A stretch of DNA of 64,000 nt from Austropuccinia psidii (taxonomy: Eukaryota > Basidiomycota > Pucciniomycetes > Pucciniales > Sphaerophragmiaceae): NCBI GenBank assembly GCA_023105745.1, contig JALGQZ010000019.1, positions 1,550,001 through 1,614,000 on the forward strand, given 5' to 3'. A program made the position numbers and the translations under genes. Positions 21,895-31,904 of the stretch are shown here, piece after piece. A model generated the notes under the pieces. The model saw only the letters and a list, made by a program, of their open reading frames with translations. It was not told the origin of the DNA and made no database searches. Every line of letters begins with the position of its first letter. The first letter of the stretch is position 1.

Positions 21895-23446
21895 TGAGTT
21901 CTTTTAGTTCTTCCTAGCCACATTTGCATTTATTGACTGAAGTTTTCATCTCCACTTTTGCAACTTTTTCTAATACTCTTTCTAGTGTTTCAAGGTGAAA
22001 AGAGAACTGGTCTGAACATATTATTATAGCATCAATATAAATGATAAGCCATTCTTCATAAAATTCTGTCAGAAAGATGGTACAAATAATTTATTGATAA
22101 TGGGATTGGGATTTTTTAATACCAAATGAAATTCTCAGATACTCATAAATAGAACAGTGAGTGATAATTCCAAGGAATGTTCTGTATTTTGGTGTCAAGG
22201 AATTCTGATGAAAGCTTTCACAGAATCCAATGAGGTCATATACTCAGATTCAGAAAGCTGGGTTAGTTTTTCTTGCAGTCTGGGAATTCGTTATCTGTCT
22301 TGAGCTGTGTAGGTATAAAATTTCCTCATATCTCCAGAAATCCTTGATTTTTCATTATTGCAAGAAATAATTACTTGAGTTGTAACTTCAACTTCTTCAT
22401 TATGGCTAACCTTTTATGTATTCTTCTGAAGACCCACAAGCTCTTGGGCTTTCTTGGTGAGCTTGTCTCCTTAGAACTGGAGGGTACAGTCTGCCAATAT
22501 TAAGGGTAATATCTACTTCATGCCCTCTAATTGCACCTAATGATTCATTATATCAATAAAAGGCATTTTTCTATGTTTTAAACACATCAATACATTTTTG
22601 CTTCATTTTTGGTAATAATTCTGGATTAATTTGTCCTTTAGTATGTTTATTTTCCAAAAATTCCTCTTTTACCTTATCCTTGACTGAAAATATCATTGGT
22701 ATTTTTTTGGCACATTGGCAAAGGCAAATTTCTGTCTTTTTTTATCTTCAGTTGTAGAATATCTAACTTTATGGTTCCTGATGTCATACCATGAGCTCTA
22801 AAGTATTCAATACCAAGGCTGATTTGCTTAGAAGTTAAATTATTCATTCCTACCTTCTCTGTTTTTCTCATGCTTCCTTCCAGGTGTGGGAATACAAGGT
22901 TAGTGTCCAACATACCTAGTGGGTACATATTGCTACTAGTACTTCTAAATTGCACACCTGCTATGGGAAATAAATAGTTTTTATACTGATGAAGTATACT
23001 ATTCAGGTATCACTTCCCTATACAAGTGAAAAAATCTGCTTCATCTAGGTTGACTTTGGCTTCTACATAATCCATCAGAAGTGAGGAAACACAGGGTGCT
23101 CCATAAATATAAAATTTCCTTCTAGCAGGTTTGGGCTTACAAATTCAGGCATCTTTCATGTGAATCAAGCTATATCAGTCCTCCATTCATTGTGGTAAGT
23201 TATTATGAACTTGAATAATTCAAAAAAGTGCTGTGATATTTTCAATATGATGCTATTCCACTGGTTTATCATCATAAATTGCAGAATCTTGGTCAGATTC
23301 ATCTTTTTCTTCAGTAAACTGGACCTCTTCAATGACTGGTACTTCATCAATTTCTTTCTTTTTGGTACTAGTATTGACCAAATGCAAAGTGCTTCCACAT
23401 GAGTGAAATTTCAAGATAGGTCTCTCAGTTTTCTTTTCCTCTCTTG
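21895..23446 (-). pseudogene. Element D reverse transcriptase, protease and zinc-knuckle linker, decayed
   Basis: Minus strand, right to left: linker matching C at 23165-23398; protease VNLDEAD near 23050, where B and C have VNLDTGA (active-site DTG lost); FRSTSSNMYPLGMLDTNLVFPH in 22674-22955; the GIKKSQSHYQ-like region near 22120; and LIIYIDAIIICSD near 22040, where the YIDD catalytic motif reads YIDA. Frameshifts and stops are common. Interrupted by E2 on the left and element A on the right. Confidence 0.8.
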
Positions 23447-23451
23447 GGCTC
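23447..23451. repeat. Target duplication of element A, left copy
   Basis: GGCTC, repeated at 32601-32605. Confidence 0.9.
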
Positions 23452-24131
23452 TGTCACAGCCAAGGAGGCAGGGGCATTACCAATCATCTTCAACAATCAT
23501 TACCTCAGTGGTACCCTTCAAAACCCAATCAGCAACAATCATTATTTCATGGATACCCTTCAAAACCCAATCAGCAAGGGGGTTTCATTCTACATTCTCC
23601 AAATACAGTTTCAGACCTCAATACAGTTTCATACAGGCAAGACCCAAATACAGGGCTTTCATCAATACAGGCGCAAATACCTGTATTGACTGTATAACCT
23701 GTATTGGATTCACCGATACAGGATTCAATCCCACATACAACTTCTTCCAGCATACAGGCCAGTATCTCAACACTCAAACTCCAAGGCTGGTATTTCTCAC
23801 ATATACCAGCCCCTCTTCAGCCGGCTGGGGGTTTTTCCCCCGGTTAATTAAAATATTGGATTTATTAATTAATATTATTTTATTTCTCATTTAAGAAATA
23901 TTATTTTATTATTTATTAAGTTGAAACAGTGGTACAGGATTATTTGTGGTTGGCTCTTTATTATTGCTTTTGTTTTACTCTCATATCTTTTAACTCTTAT
24001 TCTTTTATGACTAGGAAATTATTATCTTATTTCATTACTCTTATCATTTGAGTATCTCATTTTGAGCCCTCCATAAGTAATTCTGTTCACTGAGTGCCAG
24101 GCCCTCTTCACTTAGAAGAGCCCCTGTGACA
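23452..24131 (+). repeat. 5' LTR of element A
   Basis: 680 bp, TGTCACAGCC...CCCCTGTGACA. It contains several CAATACAGG repeats (~23610-23720), a GGGGGTTTTTCCCCC hairpin (~23827-23841), then GTTAATTAAAATA at 23843-23855, the proposed 5' end of the transcript and self-primer. Small ORFs at 23403-23894 and 23444-23689 are not genes. Confidence 0.93.
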
Positions 24132-24132
24132 T

Positions 24133-24145
24133 TATTTTAATTAAC
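24133..24145 (+). promoter_or_regulatory. Proposed self-primer binding site of element A
   Basis: TATTTTAATTAAC, one base after the LTR, is the exact reverse complement of LTR bases 23843-23855. No TGG-type tRNA site follows the LTR. Tf1/sushi chromoviruses prime reverse transcription by folding the transcript 5' end onto this position. The role here is inferred. Confidence 0.55.
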
Positions 24146-24915
24146 TCATAATTGCTTCTTTTTCTTTCATTCATTTTATTCATTTCTCTCATTCTTCAAT
24201 TATGATCTTTTCATGATATTATGATTTTTATGATTTTTATGATTTTTTCTCTCTCATCAATTTTCATCTCATTCTTTTCATTCAAACGAAAATTGATTCT
24301 CTTTCTCATTTCAGAAATTTCTGCTGACCATTTCACTTTATCATTATCATTCTCATTTCTCTTTTTTGTCTGAATTCAGGTTTTCATCAGGTTATTTTAG
24401 CGGAATTATTTGGGTTAATTGATTAATCATTCAGGGATTTTATTGATTTGGGGTATTCAGTGATTTTGGATTTTGAAATTTCTCAAGATTATTGATTGAT
24501 TGATTGATTCCTCAAGACATTGATTTCACCTCAAGATTTTGAATTGACTTTGATTGAATTGATTTGATTGACTTGATTTGACTACTCAAGATAGCTGATT
24601 TATCCTCAAGATTTGATTTAATTGATTGATTTGAATTTGATTCCTCAAGAAAATTGAATTGACTTTTGAAGATATTGATTGAATTCCTCAAGACTTAATT
24701 GATTTGATTTTGATTGACTTGATTTGACTTATTGATTGAAATTGATTATTCATAAGAATTTGACTTTGTCATCTTCACTCTTCAAGATTTATCCATTTAT
24801 TCACTTCAAGATTATTGATTGAGTTCTCAAGTTCATCAAGATTTTCATTTGATTGTTTTGGTCAAGCCTTCTTTTATTCAAAGTATCATCAAGTTTTATT
24901 CATTCTTCTTTCATA
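24146..24915 (+). repeat. Leader of element A with GATT/CTCAAG simple repeats
   Basis: Untranslated region before gag. From ~24400 to 24900 it is built of degenerate TTGATT and CTCAAGA units, including GATTGATTGATTGATTCC near 24496. No coding potential on either strand. Confidence 0.7.
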
Positions 24916-26274
24916 ATGCCAGTTCAGCATAGCCCTCCAGCCAAGAATACAAGATCTCAAAGACATCAAGCTGTTCTCACTCCTACAGCAAGGGCTCCTC
25001 TTGACCGCACACCATCAGTTCATCAACTGAGTGCAAATTTGGACAGAGGACCACCAATGGAAGGAGCAGCACCCTCCAGAAGAGGAGGTGTGAAGTCTAG
25101 AAGATCAAGATCATTCTCTGGACTGTTGGGTGGCGATCCAAGCATTCCTCAAGGGCCTAGAAGTAGATTGGGGGAAGCTGAAGATGAGGAGGGGGAGGAG
25201 TCTGTGGAAGAGGAAGAATCTGAGGAGACTGAAGTGGCAGCTGCCTTGGCAGGTGCTCCTGAAGCTCCTGAGGCTCCAAATCTAGCCCTTTCTAATCAAC
25301 CTTCTGTCTCTCGATCTGAACCAAATTTCCTCAAGATGATGGAGAAAATGACTCAGTTTATTGGACAACTCACTCAAGCAGTTGCCCCAAGGGACACTTC
25401 AAAAGCCCCTGCATTCAAGACTCCATCAATGAAGGCACCTGATTCTTTTGATGGTACTAAAGCTTATAAATTGAGAGGATTTATTCAATCTTGTCAATTA
25501 ATTTTCCATAATGACCCAGCAAACTTCTTCTCTGACAGGAAGAAGGTTTTGTACTCAACTTCTTTTCTTACTGGTAGAGCTGGCAAATGGATTGAACCTT
25601 ACCTCTCAAATATCTCCAATGAAGACCCTTCTTATCTCCTCAATAACTGGCAGTTGTTTGAAACCCAGTTATTCACTCTGTTTGGTGATCCCAATGAAGT
25701 CAGAAAAGCTGAACAAGAGTTGGACAATTTGAGGATGAGGGAAAGTGGTCAAGTTTCCTTGTACATAGCTGATTTTAGAAGTTTAATGTCAAGAATTGGA
25801 GACTGGGGGGAAAGAGCCTATATTCATGTGTATAGGAGAGGCTTGGCATCAAGGTTGTTGGACCAATTGGCTTCTCACCCTGGAACTTTTGATAGTCTTC
25901 AAGAACTCATGGACATCACCTTGGAATTAGATACCAGGTACCATGAGAGGCAGAAGGAAAAGGGTAGCCATCAAGAGAAGAAGCCTCCAATCAGTGGATC
26001 CAACTCCTCCAGGCCCCCTCAAAGTTCATCATCAGAGAAGCCTTATCACAAGAAGAATAAGAAGGGGAAGAATTTTCAAGTGTCCAAGGACAAGCCTCAT
26101 GCTGCTCTCCTCAATAAGGACAACAAATTAATTGGTTCTGAAAAGGAGAGGAGGATTAAAAAAGGCTTGTGCAATTATTGTGGTGGTAAACACCCATTTG
26201 AAAAATGCTTCAAGAGGCCTGAGAATAGGCAAGGGTCATCAAAAGGCTTCCCTAGCAAGCAGGGAAAAGCCTGA
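24916..26274 (+). CDS. Gag protein of element A
   Basis: 452 codons from the ATG (MPVQHSPPAKNTRSQ); the 21 codons upstream in frame start with TTG and are left out. The N-terminal third is basic and Ser/Pro-rich, with an acidic stretch (EDEEGEESVEEEESEETE, residues ~92-110), probably disordered. The middle is the retrotransposon gag/capsid domain (AYKLRGFIQSCQLIF, WQLFETQLFTLFGDPN, YIADFRSLMSRIG). The C-terminus is basic with one zinc knuckle CNYCGGKHPFEKC (CX2CX4HX4C) near residue 430 for RNA packaging. The frame stops at 26272-26274, 3 nt after a GGGAAAA slippery heptamer, so pol is probably made as a Gag-Pol fusion by -1 frameshifting. The copy looks intact. Confidence 0.92.
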   Translation: MPVQHSPPAKNTRSQRHQAVLTPTARAPLDRTPSVHQLSANLDRGPPMEGAAPSRRGGVKSRRSRSFSGLLGGDPSIPQGPRSRLGEAEDEEGEESVEEEESEETEVAAALAGAPEAPEAPNLALSNQPSVSRSEPNFLKMMEKMTQFIGQLTQAVAPRDTSKAPAFKTPSMKAPDSFDGTKAYKLRGFIQSCQLIFHNDPANFFSDRKKVLYSTSFLTGRAGKWIEPYLSNISNEDPSYLLNNWQLFETQLFTLFGDPNEVRKAEQELDNLRMRESGQVSLYIADFRSLMSRIGDWGERAYIHVYRRGLASRLLDQLASHPGTFDSLQELMDITLELDTRYHERQKEKGSHQEKKPPISGSNSSRPPQSSSSEKPYHKKNKKGKNFQVSKDKPHAALLNKDNKLIGSEKERRIKKGLCNYCGGKHPFEKCFKRPENRQGSSKGFPSKQGKA

Positions 26275-29200
26275 GTGGGAATCATGATTTGTTCAATGGT
26301 TCTCACTTATTTCCTTCAAGAGCACAATTGTGCACTCTGAATACTATTGTCAAGAAATTGTTAAAATTTCTTATTTTTTCTTCAATCTCTGATATTTTTT
26401 ATAGTATTCTCATTGATTCTGGTGCTACAAACTCCTTTATTGCAAAGAATTTTGTTCTCAAGTACTCATTGACCATGTCAGAGCTCCCTGAAAAGATTCC
26501 TCTTTTCATTCTGGATTCCAGTGAATCCACTTCCTTGTTCATCACCCATTATACCAAGTGGGTTGTTGATTTACCTTCCTTCCCAAGCTTTGAATGGGAT
26601 TTCTTTATCATAGATTCACCCAAGGGAGAAGACCTAATATTGTGCTATGATTTTCTTTACCATTTCAATCCCATTATTGATTGGAAAAATGGATTGATCA
26701 CCTATGATTCTAATCATAAGGATTCTAGTGGTATTATTTCTTCTACTAGTAATGACTTTTCCACTGCTGTCAACAGTGTTGCTCTGGTTGGTGAACTTAA
26801 GACACCTTCCCTTCCTCCTTCTGTCCATAACCCCTCCATTTTTCCCTCTCAGTCATTACTTCCATTAAGAGATGAAGTCTTCAAAGAGATAAAAGATGTT
26901 GGAGAAGATGTTGCTATATCTTCACTTCATCTCTTTCAAGGGGATATGGACCTTCCTCCTTTATCTTTTCATGCCTCCCTGGAGGAGCAGTGGGATGAGG
27001 AGGAAGAGCCAGAAGAGATTGAAACTGTGCTGAAGGTAGTCCCTCCTGTTTATCACAAATATTTGGATGTATTCTCCAAAGTGAAAGCAGAGAAACTTCC
27101 TCCACACCGTGCCTGTGATCATCATATCAAACTGGAGGGTCTTCTACCTCCAGTTGGTGTTATCTACTCTTTATCAAGAAATGAGTCAGAAACACTGCGG
27201 GCCTACATTTCAGAGAATGTAGAGAAAGGTTTCATTAGACCAAGCTCCTCCTCAACAGGAGCACCTGTCCTTTTTGTTAAGAAAAAGGATGGTGGTCTTT
27301 GTTTTTGTGTTGACTACTGCAAACTTAATGCTGTCACTAGGAAGAACAGGTATCCTGTTCCTCCAATGAATCAGCTTCTTACCGCATTCAACGGTGCTAC
27401 TATCTTCTCCAAGATAGATCTGCGTGGTGCTTATAATCTCTTGAAAATCAAAGAGGGGGATGAGCACTTAACTGCCTTTAGAACCAAATATGGCAGTTAT
27501 GAATATTTGGTTATGCCATTTGGCTTAACCAATGCTCCAGCTTCATTCCAAAATCTTGTGAATGATATCTTTGCAGATTATTTGGATGTTTTTGTTGTAG
27601 TGTACTTAGATGATATTATGGTCTTCTCTAGCTCTTTGGATGAACATGTTAAACATGTGGCCTCTGTTCTCCAAAGACTGAGAGACAATAATTTGTTTGC
27701 TAAAGCCTCAAAGTGTGTATTCCATGCCTCAAGTGTGGAATACTTGGGCTATGTTGTTTCAAGTGATGTCCTCAAGATGGATTCTTCAAAGGTTCAACAA
27801 ATCCTCAATTGGCCTCAGCCCAAGAACATCAAGGCCCTTCAATCCTTTCTTGGCTTAGCCAACTTCTATCGTTGTTTCATTAAAGATTATTCCCAAAAAA
27901 TCTCTGCTCTCACTTCCCTCCTTAAAAAAGATTCTCCCTTTATCTTCAATGAGGAAGCTCTTAGTCAGCTTCAAATACTCAAAGAAGCTTTCACCACTGC
28001 TCCTATTCTCTCTCACTTTAATCCTTCTCTACCAACCATTGTAGAGACTGATGCTTCTGATTATGCCCTGGGTGCTGTACTGAGTCAGGTGAATGACACA
28101 GGAAAGCATCCCATTGCATTTGATAGTCGCAAGCTCTTACCAGCTGAACTCAACCATGAAATTCATGACAAGGAACTCCTTGGCATAGTTTGGGCTCTCA
28201 AGCGCTGGAGAGCTTTTCTCCTTTCTCTTTCTGATTCTTTTGAGGTCTTGACAGACCATTGTTCCCTTCAGTATTTTATGTCCTCTAAAGTCCTTACTCG
28301 TCGTCAAGCCCGTTGGGCAAAATTTCTATCTGAATTCCACTTTATCATCACTTACCGCCCAGGCAGGCTGGCCACTTTACCAGATGCCTTGTCACGTCAG
28401 GACGACGTGTACCCAGAGAGGGGGGTGGATTTCATCAGCAAGAATCCTCAGAATTTTCATCAAGTTCTCAAGCAAAATGAAATTCAAGAGTCAAGATTCT
28501 TTTCAATAAAAGTTGATATTTTTTCAGATGTAGTTGATCAAATTCAAAGACAAGTATGGCAAGACAAAGATTATAAGGAAATCCTCAAGAAATTAGCAAG
28601 AGGAGAATCAGTCCCAGACTATTCTCTTGAACCTCAAGCAAAATTATTATTGTTCAAAGATAGAGTAGTCATTCCAAGCAATCATGAAATTCAATTGGAC
28701 ATTCTTCAAAAGCGTCATGACTCACCGTTGGCTGGCCATCCTGGCCAGGAGAAGACCCTCAAGCTCATCAAGAGGGATTTTTATTGGGCTGGCATGAATC
28801 AAATCATCAAGGACTATGTGTCCTCATGTCAGCAATGTTCAAGAAACAAGAACATCCACCATAAGAAGTTTAGATTACTCAAGCCTCTTCAAATTCCATC
28901 TGGTCCTTGGAATTCTTTATCAATGGACTTTATCACCCAATCTCCCTTGTCAAGCAACTTTGATTCAATTTTAGTAGTTGTAGACAGATTTTCAAAAATG
29001 GCAATACTTATTCCAACTTATTCAACAATCACTGCTTTGTATTTAGCTCAAATATTCATTAATCATGTCTTTTCCAAACATGGTCTTCCAATCAGTATTG
29101 TTAGTGATAGAGGTTCATTATTTGTTTCATCATTTTGGACTCAATTGTGTCAGCAGCTCAAGATATCAAGAGATCTTTCAACTGCCTTTCACCCTGAAAC

Positions 29201-29873
29201 AGATGGACAGACAGAGAGGGTAAATCAGATTCTAGAACAGTATCTTTGGATGTATGTCAGTTACCATCAAGATGACTGGCACACCTGGCTCCCTCTGGAT
29301 GAATTTGCCTATAATAATGCAGAACACTCATCAACAAAACAGTCTCCATTTTTCACTATTTATGGAAGAAATCCCAGCTTTGATTCAATTCACATTTCTC
29401 AAGATACACCTGCTGGAAAGTTATCATCAAAACTCCAATCAGTACAGCAAGTTGTCAAGGAAGAATTAGAGTCAGCAATAAAGCGTTTTAAGAAGTATGC
29501 AGATAAAAATAGAGCAATTCCACCTGATTTCCAACCTGGGGACAAAGTATGGCTAGCTTCCAAGAACATCAAGACAACAAGACCCACCAAAAAGCTTTCA
29601 GAAAGATGGCTGGGACCCTTTGAAGTTCTCAAGAAGATTGGCAGCCATGCATATCACCTCAAGTTGCCTCAACAATGGAAGTCAGTTCACCCTGTTTTCC
29701 ATGTGTCCTTATTAGAACCAGTGAAGCAATCAACTATCCCAAATCAACACCAATTGCCACCACCTCCAGTAATAGTGGAAGAGCAAGAAGAATGGGAAGT
29801 GGCTCAGGTTCTGGACTCAAAAATCAAGAGAGGTTCATTATGGTATTTAGTGGAGTGGAAAGGATTCAATTAA
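26256..29873 (+). CDS. Pol polyprotein of element A (chromodomain cut by a stop)
   Basis: Open in the -1 frame relative to gag from 26256; the first listed codon at 26289 is TTG, so there is no independent start and expression by frameshifting is likely. Domains in order: aspartic protease (DSG at 26415-26423), reverse transcriptase (FGLTNAPASFQ; YLDD at 27603-27614), RNase H (ETDASDYALGAVLSQ ~28050), integrase zinc finger (H...H GHPGQE...CQQC ~28720-28840), integrase core (SMDFITQSP, VSDRGSLFVS, DGQTERVNQ ~28920-29230), and a C-terminal chromodomain (LDSKIKRGSLWYLVEWKGFN ~29810-29870). TAA at 29871 ends the frame inside the chromodomain. The same frame then continues with DPERTAWEPASNL to a natural-looking stop at 29988-29990, so a CAA to TAA change is likely. 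The catalytic residues seen are otherwise intact. Confidence 0.9.
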   Translation, partial: QAGKSLSGNHDLFNGSHLFPSRAQLCTLNTIVKKLLKFLIFSSISDIFYSILIDSGATNSFIAKNFVLKYSLTMSELPEKIPLFILDSSESTSLFITHYTKWVVDLPSFPSFEWDFFIIDSPKGEDLILCYDFLYHFNPIIDWKNGLITYDSNHKDSSGIISSTSNDFSTAVNSVALVGELKTPSLPPSVHNPSIFPSQSLLPLRDEVFKEIKDVGEDVAISSLHLFQGDMDLPPLSFHASLEEQWDEEEEPEEIETVLKVVPPVYHKYLDVFSKVKAEKLPPHRACDHHIKLEGLLPPVGVIYSLSRNESETLRAYISENVEKGFIRPSSSSTGAPVLFVKKKDGGLCFCVDYCKLNAVTRKNRYPVPPMNQLLTAFNGATIFSKIDLRGAYNLLKIKEGDEHLTAFRTKYGSYEYLVMPFGLTNAPASFQNLVNDIFADYLDVFVVVYLDDIMVFSSSLDEHVKHVASVLQRLRDNNLFAKASKCVFHASSVEYLGYVVSSDVLKMDSSKVQQILNWPQPKNIKALQSFLGLANFYRCFIKDYSQKISALTSLLKKDSPFIFNEEALSQLQILKEAFTTAPILSHFNPSLPTIVETDASDYALGAVLSQVNDTGKHPIAFDSRKLLPAELNHEIHDKELLGIVWALKRWRAFLLSLSDSFEVLTDHCSLQYFMSSKVLTRRQARWAKFLSEFHFIITYRPGRLATLPDALSRQDDVYPERGVDFISKNPQNFHQVLKQNEIQESRFFSIKVDIFSDVVDQIQRQVWQDKDYKEILKKLARGESVPDYSLEPQAKLLLFKDRVVIPSNHEIQLDILQKRHDSPLAGHPGQEKTLKLIKRDFYWAGMNQIIKDYVSSCQQCSRNKNIHHKKFRLLKPLQIPSGPWNSLSMDFITQSPLSSNFDSILVVVDRFSKMAILIPTYSTITALYLAQIFINHVFSKHGLPISIVSDRGSLFVSSFWTQLCQQLKISRDLSTAFHPETDGQTERVNQILEQYLWMYVSYHQDDWHTWLPLDEFAYNNAEHSSTKQSPFFTIYGRNPSFDSIHISQDTPAGKLSSKLQSVQQVVKEELESAIKRFKKYADKNRAIPPDFQPGDKVWLASKNIKTTRPTKKLSERWLGPFEVLKKIGSHAYHLKLPQQWKSVHPVFHVSLLEPVKQSTIPNQHQLPPPPVIVEEQEEWEVAQVLDSKIKRGSLWYLVEWKGFN
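26262..26268 (+). promoter_or_regulatory. GGGAAAA -1 ribosomal frameshift site
   Basis: In the gag frame the bases read CAG GGA AAA GCC TGA, i.e. X XXY YYZ with G GGA AAA. A -1 slip gives GGG AAA AGC CTG, which is the open pol frame. The site lies inside the 19-nt gag/pol overlap (26256-26274). A downstream pseudoknot or stem was not established. Confidence 0.75.
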
Positions 29874-29990
29874 GACCCAGAAAGAACAGCTTGGGAACCA
29901 GCTTCCAACCTTACCAACTCTCCAGACCTTGTCAAGGATTTTCACACTCTGTATTCAGACAAGCCTGGCCCAAATGCCTCAAGAGTTTGA
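29874..29990 (+). pseudogene. Separated C-terminal end of the element A chromodomain
   Basis: Thirty-eight in-frame sense codons after the TAA at 29871, beginning DPERTAWEPASNLTN and ending before TGA at 29988. The WEP motif is typical of the second half of a chromodomain (aromatic cage and helix). It would be made only by readthrough. Confidence 0.75.
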
Positions 29991-30590
29991 TTTATGGTGC
30001 TTGGTGGGGATTGGAGTTTATGAAAGTAAGTTCCTCTCCTGGCATGCACCTTTAAGGGGGTATTCTACCCAGATTTGTTGTAAGCATCACCTTGGCCACT
30101 TTGTGAGCACTTGTCAATTCTTTGGACAGGTTCAGAAGGTCTTGCAACATCATACCCTCAAGATTTGGACCTTTCATCAAGATATGGCCCAATCTTTCTC
30201 TTATTTTCTTTTCTTTCTTTAATCATGCCATAAATTATCTTTCAAGACATTCATTACCACAATTCATGTTATGGCATAATTTCTTTTTCATTTATGGTGC
30301 TTGGTGGGGAGTGGAAGTTATGAAAGTAAGTTCCATCTCCTGGTATGCATCCCTGAGGGGTCTACTTCTTGTAAAACATTACCTTGGCCACGCTGTGAGC
30401 ATCAAATGCTTGATTTTATCTTTCAGAACATTTTGGCCAAAATCAAGAAACTCACCACAAGAAGGACAACCCTCAGGCATTTCTTATTTGTTTCTTTACT
30501 CTCTTTTTCTCTCAATTCTTTTCATTTTTACTTTTTATTTCATTTTCTTTTACTTGTATCTTTTATTTTTATTTTTTATTTTTATTTTTA
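29991..30590 (+). repeat. 300-bp tandem duplication in the element A 3' region
   Basis: Units start at 29991 and 30291, both opening TTTATGGTGCTTGGTGGGG and sharing TATGAAAGTAAGTTCC and ACCTTGGCCAC. The second ends in a TTTTTATTT-rich tract. ORFs here are not conserved between the units, so no gene is called. Confidence 0.8.
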
Positions 30591-31014
30591 TTTCTTAGTT
30601 CAAAAAGCAGTAGTCATCACTCCCATATCACGTTTGGGGAGTCAATTCATTCAATAATCAAAGAGTAAAACACTAGTAATGGTAAAGACCACCTACAGAT
30701 AACCCTCATCAAAACTTCTTCAAGTCAGCCTTGAACTCATCTTCAAGTCAAAATTTCAAATTCAAGACCAAGAGATTTATGGACAATTGCAAGTCAGCAA
30801 GGCATTTATGGAAATTGACCAGTCAAGAAGGGGATAAGAAGAAAGACATTCAAGAAGAAATCAAGATCAAGAGGAAAACCCTGCTTCAAATGGCTCAATG
30901 GGCCAATTTCATGAATTTATGCACTTTGGCACAAATGGCCATATCAAACCTCAAAACTTCAAAATACCTCAGTTTTATCATTTTTCATCAAAATATGCTT
31001 AATTAGGCATATTG
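30591..31014 (+). other. Element A 3' untranslated region, no gene
   Basis: CAAG/TCAAGA-rich sequence like the coding part of A in composition. The 91-codon frame at 30731-31006 is basic and low-complexity without a motif. I see no supported gene. Confidence 0.5.
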
Positions 31015-31450
31015 GCAAATTTGCGCATTTTGCGCATTTGCGCACTTTTGCACAAAAGGCCTGTTTATCTTGTCAAAAGTCTTCAAAAGGCCTTTTTGGC
31101 CATTTTCATCATAATTGCGCATTTTTGCGCAAATTGCGCAAAAATGCGCAAAATGGCCAGAACACCTTAGAGGCCATTTTTCCCTCATTTATCAACCTTT
31201 TCACCCTTTTTCACCAATATATATGCCATTATGGCATATATGCGCATTTGCGCATTTTGCGCAAAATGGCCAAAACACCCTATAAGGCCAATTTTTCATC
31301 ATAAAGCAAGTTTTTTCAATTTTTTCACCATTATATGCCATTATGGCATATATGCGCATTTGCGCACTTTGCGCAAATTTTGCACATTTTTGCACATTTT
31401 GCGCAAATTGCACATTTTGCGCAAATTGCGCATTTTTGCGCAAATTGGCC
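31015..31450 (+). repeat. TGCGCA palindrome array
   Basis: About 17 copies of the 6-bp palindrome TGCGCA in ~430 bp, mostly as TTTGCGCAAA or TTGCGCATTT, plus several TGCACA variants. Two ~115-bp direct repeats each begin with an 11-bp-arm palindrome ATATATGCCAT/ATGGCATATAT (centred ~31229 and ~31342). Open frames on both strands (31038-31304, 31231-31629, 31201-31452) are translations of the array. Confidence 0.85.
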
Positions 31451-31890
31451 AAAATCCCCTTTTAATCACAAAATCAAGGATTTTGGCCAGGATTTCTGAA
31501 ATGGTCCAAAACCTCAAGTATTGGCCACTTCATGCCAACACTGTCAAATTTCAAAATTATGATGAAATCAGGTGTTCTTGGGACATAAACCCGGGTCAAC
31601 CCCTTTTCAAAAGCCATGAGGACTCATGAAAAGTTTAGTGAAGACACTCAAGACAAGAATGAACATTATTTTAAAAAAAAAATGAAGGCATTTTGAAGGA
31701 AAAGAGGGAATTCAGAATCAAGATCAAGGGGAAGATACCTACAAGTGACTAAATGAAGATTTTGTTTGAGTATTTATTGAAGAAGAAAGTTTAATGGGAT
31801 ACATTTAAGGAATTGGGGAAAGAACTGTATGGATTGATTGCAAGCTCATCAAGACTCACTATACTCATGGTGCTCAGAGCTCACCACTTT
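31451..31890 (+). other. Element A 3' untranslated region before the polypurine tract
   Basis: No gene seen. It contains purine-rich stretches (AAGGAAAAGAGGGAATTC near 31695 and similar) typical of the end of gypsy elements. Confidence 0.5.
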
Positions 31891-31892
31891 CA

Positions 31893-31904
31893 AGAGGGGG
31901 ATAA
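31893..31904 (+). promoter_or_regulatory. Polypurine tract of element A
   Basis: AGAGGGGGATAA lies immediately before the 3' LTR TGTCACAG, the expected plus-strand primer. Confidence 0.75.

Noticed and set aside
24132..24200. tRNA-type primer binding site after the element A 5' LTR
   Set aside because: No TGG-containing sequence follows the LTR for well over 60 nt. The self-primer complement explains the position better.
31038..31629. Open frames in the TGCGCA array (repeats such as LRKNAQ and FAQNVQ)
   Set aside because: Direct translations of a palindromic repeat, open on both strands, no start or domain conserved.
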